Both the position numbers and the translations under genes were made by a program. Positions 57,831 through 64,000 of a DNA stretch of 64,000 bases are shown here, in pieces; positions within the stretch are counted from its first letter, which is position 1; each line of letters begins with the position of its first letter. The stretch covers positions 54,389,505-54,453,504 of the forward strand of contig CM069436.1 of the NCBI GenBank assembly GCA_035610365.1, written 5' to 3'. The notes below the pieces were generated by a model. It had not been told where the DNA came from and searched no databases. It worked only from the letters and a program-made list of their open reading frames with translations. The DNA comes from Aquatica leii (lineage: Eukaryota > Arthropoda > Insecta > Coleoptera > Lampyridae).

Positions 57831-58300
57831 ATGTATTTATCGTCATCATCCATTATGTCACTGATGTCAATACACTTCTACAGAGTTCAAACTTTGTGTT
57901 AACTAAATTTGGAGTAATTTTGAAATTCCGTCATATTATTGATTAGCACAAAACCCGCAATTAATAATATGACAGTATTTTAAGTATTAAAATTATACCA
58001 AGGTTAATTCAATCAAGGTTTAAACCCGTACTGTACAAGTAACGAAATTAATTTATTAAATGTGATACAAAGGCTGACTACAAATTTAATCAAATTTTGG
58101 TATTTATGTAATTCTCATATTTCAACTTAAAAAAATTATATACAACTATTACAGAATTCGATAATATTTGTATTTTATAATTTTTGTATAATTTTGTTCA
58201 AGTTAATCATTTATTTGAAGAGAATTAGATGCATGATGTCGTTTCTCTTCCCTTCTAACACGACACATAAACTTCAACATTTCGACAAAGCTGAATTTCT
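57831..58300. other. No gene seen
   Basis: AT-rich sequence leading into the hAT relic. Confidence 0.4.
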
Positions 58301-59262
58301 CTTTTTTAGATATTGTTGGGACCAACAAGTAATGCGGCATTGGCTCTGGAAGCTTTACAAAAACTAAAACAATTTTTGCTCGAATTCCGTACAGATGAGA
58401 AACTTAATGGCGTTATTACTGCAGCAAAAGAAACTGCAAAAAAGTTAGATGTGGAACCCAATTTTCAAACAGCCACCCCTTTATGACGTCGACAAAAAAC
58501 TAAACAGTTCGACTACGAACATAAAGATGAACCAATTTCAGATCCTAAAACATTATACAAAATTAACTTTTGCATTCTCGATTAAGCATTAATTTCGGTC
58601 AATGAAAGATTTTTTCGTGCAAAAAGTTGCAGGAAAAACTAAGATTTAACGATAATTTATATATAGATGGAGACGATTTATACCACGAAATTGTAGAAAT
58701 CTAGCCTATGTAAAAGCTTGAAAAAACTATATATTTAAGATTTTACAGTTTATATTTTATAATGATTTAATTGCAATATATCCAAACTTAGCAATTGCTA
58801 TTCGAATTCTACTCACTTTACCAGTATCTGTTGCCACTACAGAAAGATCTGTCTTCAAATTAAAACTAATAAAAAATTATCTAAGATCGACCATGAGCCA
58901 AGAAGGGTTATCAAATTTATCTATCATCTCAAGAGAATCATCTATATTAGAAGAAATAGATATTTACCATATCATAAAAAAATTTACCGAAATGAAAGCT
59001 CGAAAAGTGTTTTTTTTTTGTTATTTTTAAGACTTATACCATTGCATTTACATATGTATTAACATACCTTATATAGTGTATTTGATTTGTATATTTTACC
59101 AATTTTATATTTCTTGAATTATTGTCATCTGAATAGATATATGTTTGTTTTTACTTAAATTTTTATTTAACAATACTAAACAATTTTTTCAACTATAATT
59201 TTCATGGGCGCCGTGAAAATTTTTGCACACAGGCGCGACTAAGTATCGACGCACAGCGTTGT
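58300..59262 (+). mobile_element. hAT relic (ZMYM1-like): transposase C-terminal part plus right end
   Basis: Frames give LLGPTSNAALALEALQKLKQ, FLLEFRTDEKLNGVITAAKE, FDYEHKDEPISD, then, with stops and shifts, IRILLTLPVSVATTERSVFK, LIKNYLRSTMSQ and LSNLSIISRESS, the C-terminal and dimerisation region of hAT transposases. It parallels the relic at 15130-16927. The 200 bp after 59030 are the element's terminal region: the same sequence, inverted, lies at 4335-4570. The end near GCGCGACTAAGTATCG is probably close to the original terminus. Confidence 0.8.
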
Positions 59263-61430
59263 ACTTCTTCAACTGATGTATAAATCGTTAGACTAGTAGT
59301 ATCAAATATAAAACTATTGAGATATATTTTAGAAGATGTGCTAGGGTTGAAGATAAATTTGTCTTCGTCCTCGTACTGAAACGTATAATTCATACTTTCT
59401 TAGTCTAACAAAGGTTTCCCTTACAAAAATTGTATTGGCCTCAAGTTTTTTTGCTAGTTAGCACATCGCAGTAATATATAGTATATACGACAGTTTATCA
59501 AAACCTACTACAGACACTAGTAACTGAAAAAATAAATATTTCTATCAGTGTACAACCTCCCTCATCAAAATAAAATCTAAATATCTGATGTAATAATTAA
59601 TTAATCAAATAAACTTTCCTATATGGTACTACTTGAACTTTCAAGAGCAAAAATAGTACATCTAGTTCTCGCTAGATTCTTTATTATCATGTACATATCT
59701 ACATATTGACCAAAGATCATAATTAGTCAATACATAAAACAAACAGAGCCAAAGTAAATTGTTAAACTATACATTCATTTACTTATTGTTAGTATATAAC
59801 TTATTAGGATAATATTGGTTTAACCTTATATTTTTCATATATTTCAAGTAAACAAAAACCTTGTATTTTAATAATTTTATTAAATATAAATAAGCAGTAA
59901 CAAAATCTAGAACCGAGTGAATGCGGTTGCAGAATGATACATCTTCAGTAAATTTAATCAACATTTTTTTTAGTACAAATCACTTATTAAATAGTTAGAG
60001 ATCGACTATATAAATGTTTTACGTTTAAAGATATCAAATCATGAATTGTGGTGTTAGTTTAGACCATTGTTACAACAAGGCCGACGGATGAACGTAGTAC
60101 TCGTTCAGTAGTATAACCTAGATTGATACAAATGTATCCTTAATTGAAATTAAAATAGTTTATAATTTGTATTCTTTAAAAGTACTTATGTTATCGACAA
60201 CAGCGAATCTTGCATTGTTGTGTTCGTAATCAATTAAACTCATAAAGTTAACTTCACATTACAATTATCTAAATCTTTATCCTGTTTTAAGGAAAGCGAT
60301 TGAGCATAGCATTTAATATCTGAAAATATCTAATATTTTGTGTAAATAATATATCTTTCTAACTTGAGATAACTAGTATATCTACAGTATAAAAATAATT
60401 GTTTAATCTGTATATGGCACATGTTAAACCATATCCTATCTAAAATATTTTTTCCTGACGCGTCAAGTACAAACCAAGCTTTCGTTACAGTTTTTATTTA
60501 TATGTAATTGTCATATTTTTTAAAGCGGAAATAAAGAGCGTACTGTAATCATGCGTTAAACCATTACTTGAACAATGAATGGAAGATAAGTTGACAAGAA
60601 TGTTTTATTGAATATATTTTCTAACAAAAACTGATATACAAATTTCGGTTATTTTATTAGATCTCGTGTCACACTGTAATACGAGCATTAAATAAAGCAA
60701 GTAAAGGAATCTGAAGATAAGTTTAATGTGTAAAACTAAAACAAGGATAAGAAAAAGTTGATTTAATTGAAATGGTGTATTAGTGCAAGGTGATAATAAT
60801 ATTGTAGACGTTTCGTCCTGCAAAACCCGGTAAATCCAAAATGGTCTACATGTTTACTTAAAGTACCCTGACCCTAACTGATGGCTTAATCTGACACTAA
60901 CCTTTGTTTGAAATCAAATTTGATTGCCTTAACAATATTGTTATTTGTGGAGTTAATCACGAAACAATAATATAGAGATACGTTAAAAATGTTTAAAAAC
61001 AATCAGCTCAATGAACCTTACACAAATATTTGTAAACGCAAAAGTCGAGTGCATTTAACTAGAGTTTTTAATAATAGCTAAAAGAAACAAATCTAAGACA
61101 ATATCTAAGAATCAGTCAATGAATTAGAAATCACATAAGTAGTTATTCTACACAAAATTGAATTAAGAAAACAATGCAAAAGAACGAAAAACGAATAAAA
61201 CACATATACAGATAAAAGAACTAAAAACGAAATAGGTTTCAAGTCCACAAAAAGATAAATGAAGTTACATAAACAAAAATAGATAACAAGAGGTGAAACT
61301 TCATTGCTGATATTCGAAAGCTTCAGAGAAAGGAAGAATATATCGACAAATTTTATAAAACACCACGCGATACCGTCCCTTATTTATATACAAAATCAAA
61401 TTACTGAGTGAATATCATTATACGTAAAAA
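59263..61430. other. No gene seen
   Basis: AT-rich sequence with only short frames; no repeats or RNA genes recognised. Confidence 0.4.
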
Positions 61431-61434
61431 CATA

Positions 61435-61765
61435 TACATCATGTTACGGTTGATGCAAATACAAGGTCTCATATACAGAGGTCTTCATCTGACTCCAGAA
61501 AAATAAATCTATGAGAGTTTGGTCGGGGCTCCGGGCTGGCCACGTAATAACAATAACGTACAGCCTATACATTTATTAACGATAAAACAACAATCTTGGC
61601 TGGAAGTCTTCAGGTCCCAAAGCTTGCACTTTCTGTCTAGAAAATGGATGGAAACCTTGTTCATTCAGAACTTGCTAAACTGTCACGTGATTTACATTTA
61701 ACCTATTTGCTATTACTCTCGTGATCGATGACTTATATTCAATAATAATAATAATAATAACAGCT
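61435..61765 (-). pseudogene. DDE transposase relic with internal deletion
   Basis: Minus-strand translation gives SSITRVIANRLNVNHVTV (helix-turn-helix), then after a stop QVLNEQGFHPFSRQKVQAL and GPEDFQPRLLFY, and then directly WPARSPDQTLIDLFFW and SQMKTSVYETL. The last part is the third catalytic region (SPDLTPLDFFLWG in relatives), so roughly 100 residues between are missing. The family is the insect IS630/mariner-like transposase group with VQxL-type linkers. An AAT microsatellite lies at 61741-61759. Confidence 0.7.
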
Positions 61766-62784
61766 TTGTTAAATGCAAGGTTTCGACATCCATTATTAAT
61801 ATCTGGAGCGGACACTTCTCCTTTAGTGTCATTGCATGTGTCAGTGCAGGTGTGTGATAAGATATTACAATTAGTTAGTATATGGAGTAGACACCGTGCG
61901 GGTATTTCCCTTAGTGTCATTGCACGACTTAGTGCTAAGCTATATCATGTTAAATGCGCTTTGGATGGGTATTATGCGCGTTTTCTCCCTTAATACCCGC
62001 ACCATATCCAAATTAGGTACTGCAAAAAAGTTGTAGGCAGTGCCGGGACCAAAATATTTAAACGCTAGTTCAACTAGTTAATAATGAGATAATATTAGAT
62101 GAAATATTTGAATGATAATTATTACAATAATTTTGCACAGAGAATGTGTTGGATCAAAGAGTGCTCAGAGGGTTTTTTTGTATTCTAGGTAATCGTTCAA
62201 GAACCATATTCAGCTCGATACGTCTACCCACCCAAACGCATAACCAGATTTTCTTATCGTTATTAATATATTTTTTTACTTTTTATCAACATGTGCATTA
62301 ATGAATTAGTTTAGTTTAATCTATTTTTATATTAAATTTGAATAGAAATTTTGTAAATTTGCGAATTTATTTTATTATTTTGATTGCTCGACATCCTGAT
62401 TGACCTTTAGGTTTTACATTTGTATGAATCTTTTAGTTGAATTTTCACAATACGCTTGTAAAGTTAATAAAAAATTAATTCACTGTACCCTAAAAAAATA
62501 CTTGTCTTAGATGTTTAGGTTTATTTTTGCAGTGTTAATTTATTTAAATATTTTGACTAACCTACATAACATTACCTCATTTAAATATCTGTAAATACGT
62601 TATCTTCCAATTACTTTGTATTTTCAGTGCACTTGAAAAGAATGTGCTTGTGTAGTTCTTAGAATAACAACCAAATTTTACTACATCTTATGTGATAGTA
62701 TTATTTTGCATTTATTTTTATTTTTAGTTTAGTCAAATAACTGAGAAGAAATGTGTAGTTCTTAGATCAGTGAATTAAACATAA
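61766..62784. other. No gene seen
   Basis: A duplicated motif, CCTTTAGTGTCATTGCATG at 61822 and CCCTTAGTGTCATTGCACG at 61909, is the only structure noted; it may be part of the transposase relic's upstream region. Confidence 0.45.
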
Positions 62785-63229
62785 TGTTACGAATTTTATT
62801 ATTAAAACTAATTTATTTAAACGACTAAAAATATGTGTTACTTATACTAGAAATATGTACACTTGTAAATTAACCGAACTAATTAAATCTAATAATATTT
62901 AATAAAAACACTTACACTAATTAAGATAAGATAAAGTCCGCAGATAGCTTCACACACTTGTTTACACTATAATCACGTTCGAGATTATTCTCGGTATATT
63001 TATGTACACACACGCGCTAACGACTTGAATAATCTTCTTAACACTGCTGTATTCGCATTACGGCAATAACTGACCTACGATTTGTTTCTTCGGTATATAT
63101 ACACATTTTGAAAATCATTCTCGAGTGTTCCATATCTTTTGATATACGTTCTAGAAGATGGATAAGAAATTCGAGAAGGCTCTTGAATTTGCGAATAACT
63201 TCTCGAACGTTTCAATAATAAGTATCACA
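62785..63229 (-). mobile_element. Probable solo LTR
   Basis: The segment begins TGTTACGAATTTTATTATT and ends AATAATAAGTATCACA, so it has TG...CA ends and AATAAT inverted ends. Flanks ATAA and ATAT agree in three of four bases. Internal blocks resemble, on the minus strand, the LTR-like stretches at 4850-5290 and 30800-30900 (CTCGAACGTTTC, ATCTGCGG, GTGTAAACAAGT). No internal retroelement coding sequence remains. Confidence 0.5.
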
Positions 63230-64000
63230 ATATTATTTCTCATTTCTTTTAATTTACACTTACAGTGTTAATCAGACCAACGCTGTATGTATTTACTGCT
63301 TTTTAACAATTTTAACCAATAAACATTTTTTTATATCGGATTTGTTATCATTTGGTTATTGTTATCAAAAACTCCCAATGTGATTCTATTAAGCGGAGTG
63401 CAGTGTATTATATTTGTTGATATAACTGATACAACTCTACATAATAGCACTTAAAAACTCGATTTATTATTCAAATAGGTATAAAGATTTCTTATAATTG
63501 TTATAAAATTTTCTCTCAGTGTAACCATTGAATATGAAAATAAAAACCAATTCAAGCAAAAACACATCCCACACTGGTTGGTAGCTTTCGAACCGAAATG
63601 GTCAAAGATGTTTATCATCCACTAATACAACAACAGAACTAATAACCTAGGTAAAAACCTTCTAATACGTTGGATTCACTTCACAGAATAAAAAATCTCA
63701 TTACAATAAAAATGAACGATAATGAAAGCTAAATGTGTAGAAAAAAGCACGGAATTTCTATTGATATACGTACTATGTGAATGCTAAAATGTTTATGAAA
63801 ATTTAAGTATGTAACTACTAGTGCTACTATTTTAAGAATTTACATTTATAAATGCCCATGGTTTGATAGAATTGCGTAATAGAGAATCCCGAGCAAGCGT
63901 GTTTATGTTCGCATTTTTGTCGTTTCCTCAATTTGGCAACGGTTTAAAGTCCGTTCACACAAAATAGCAACATTCTGTTTTAATTAACCTTTGCTCTAAT
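63230..64000. other. No gene seen
   Basis: AT-rich sequence to the end of the window; nothing recognised. Confidence 0.4.

Noticed and set aside
1..64000. CRISPR array, rRNA or operon-type organisation
   Set aside because: No regularly spaced direct repeats, no rRNA-like sequence, and genes have introns; the window is eukaryotic.

Overview
The window looks like a gene-poor, transposon-rich piece of an insect nuclear genome. The base composition is AT-rich, introns are mostly about 40-55 bp with GT-AG ends, and the repeat mix is the one usual in arthropods: LINE, Penelope, Gypsy, mariner, PIF/Harbinger and several hAT families. A beetle or another large-genome insect fits best, but that is inference; nothing here fixes the species. 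Most open reading frames in the first 4.2 kb are mirror images of a purine-rich LINE and are not genes.

Cellular genes. (1) 5.8-8.25 kb, minus strand: three closely packed open frames of unknown function. (2) 21.47-22.08 kb, minus, and 31.19-31.74 kb, plus: two divergently oriented two-exon genes that are paralogues of each other (same intron position region and same phase, shared motifs) and that I cannot assign to a known family. Each sits beside another unknown coding unit: a terminal exon at 22.14-25.28 kb split by a hAT transposon, and a 245-residue two-exon gene at 31.85-32.64 kb. (3) 41.77-44.14 kb, plus: a complete four-exon TAB1 gene (TAK1-binding protein 1, a PP2C-like pseudophosphatase). 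(4) 48.76-50.71 kb, minus: six exons of an acetyl-CoA hydrolase/4-hydroxybutyrate CoA-transferase family gene whose 5' exon(s) were not found.

Mobile elements, left to right: a near full-length LINE with a perfect 15-bp target duplication (0.6-4.1 kb); a hAT end and an LTR-element remnant (4.3-5.3 kb); a Mutator/Kolobok-like transposase tail (9.4-9.8 kb); a retroelement gag-protease fragment (11.0-12.6 kb); Penelope and mariner remnants (13.2-14.4 kb); a hAT relic (15.1-16.9 kb); a Penelope element split by a terminal-inverted-repeat element carrying a spliced DUF4806-type gene (17.3-21.1 kb); a hAT with exact 8-bp duplications (22.30-25.23 kb); a decayed Gypsy element with a macro-domain reading frame near its 3' end, itself interrupted by a CAGC-rich insertion (25.4-31.0 kb); a 197-bp hAT MITE (32.7 kb); a 2.2-kb element with CCCACACAGCAC ends (34.7-36.9 kb); a Gypsy integrase relic containing a PIF/Harbinger element with both usual genes (37.9-40.6 kb); a foldback repeat (41.2-41.4 kb); a 1.2-kb hAT MITE (55.0-56.1 kb); a second hAT relic (58.3-59.3 kb); a deleted DDE transposase (61.4-61.8 kb); and a probable solo LTR (62.8-63.2 kb).

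The least expected signals are several hammerhead-ribozyme-like folds (best at 37.29 kb plus and 47.20-47.24 kb minus; one at the end of the Penelope element at 21.0 kb), the macro domain inside a Gypsy-type element, the DUF4806 element, and the orphan paralogue pair. Stretches of 44.2-47.2, 50.7-54.9, 56.2-57.7, 59.3-61.4 and 63.2-64 kb show no gene I can support.
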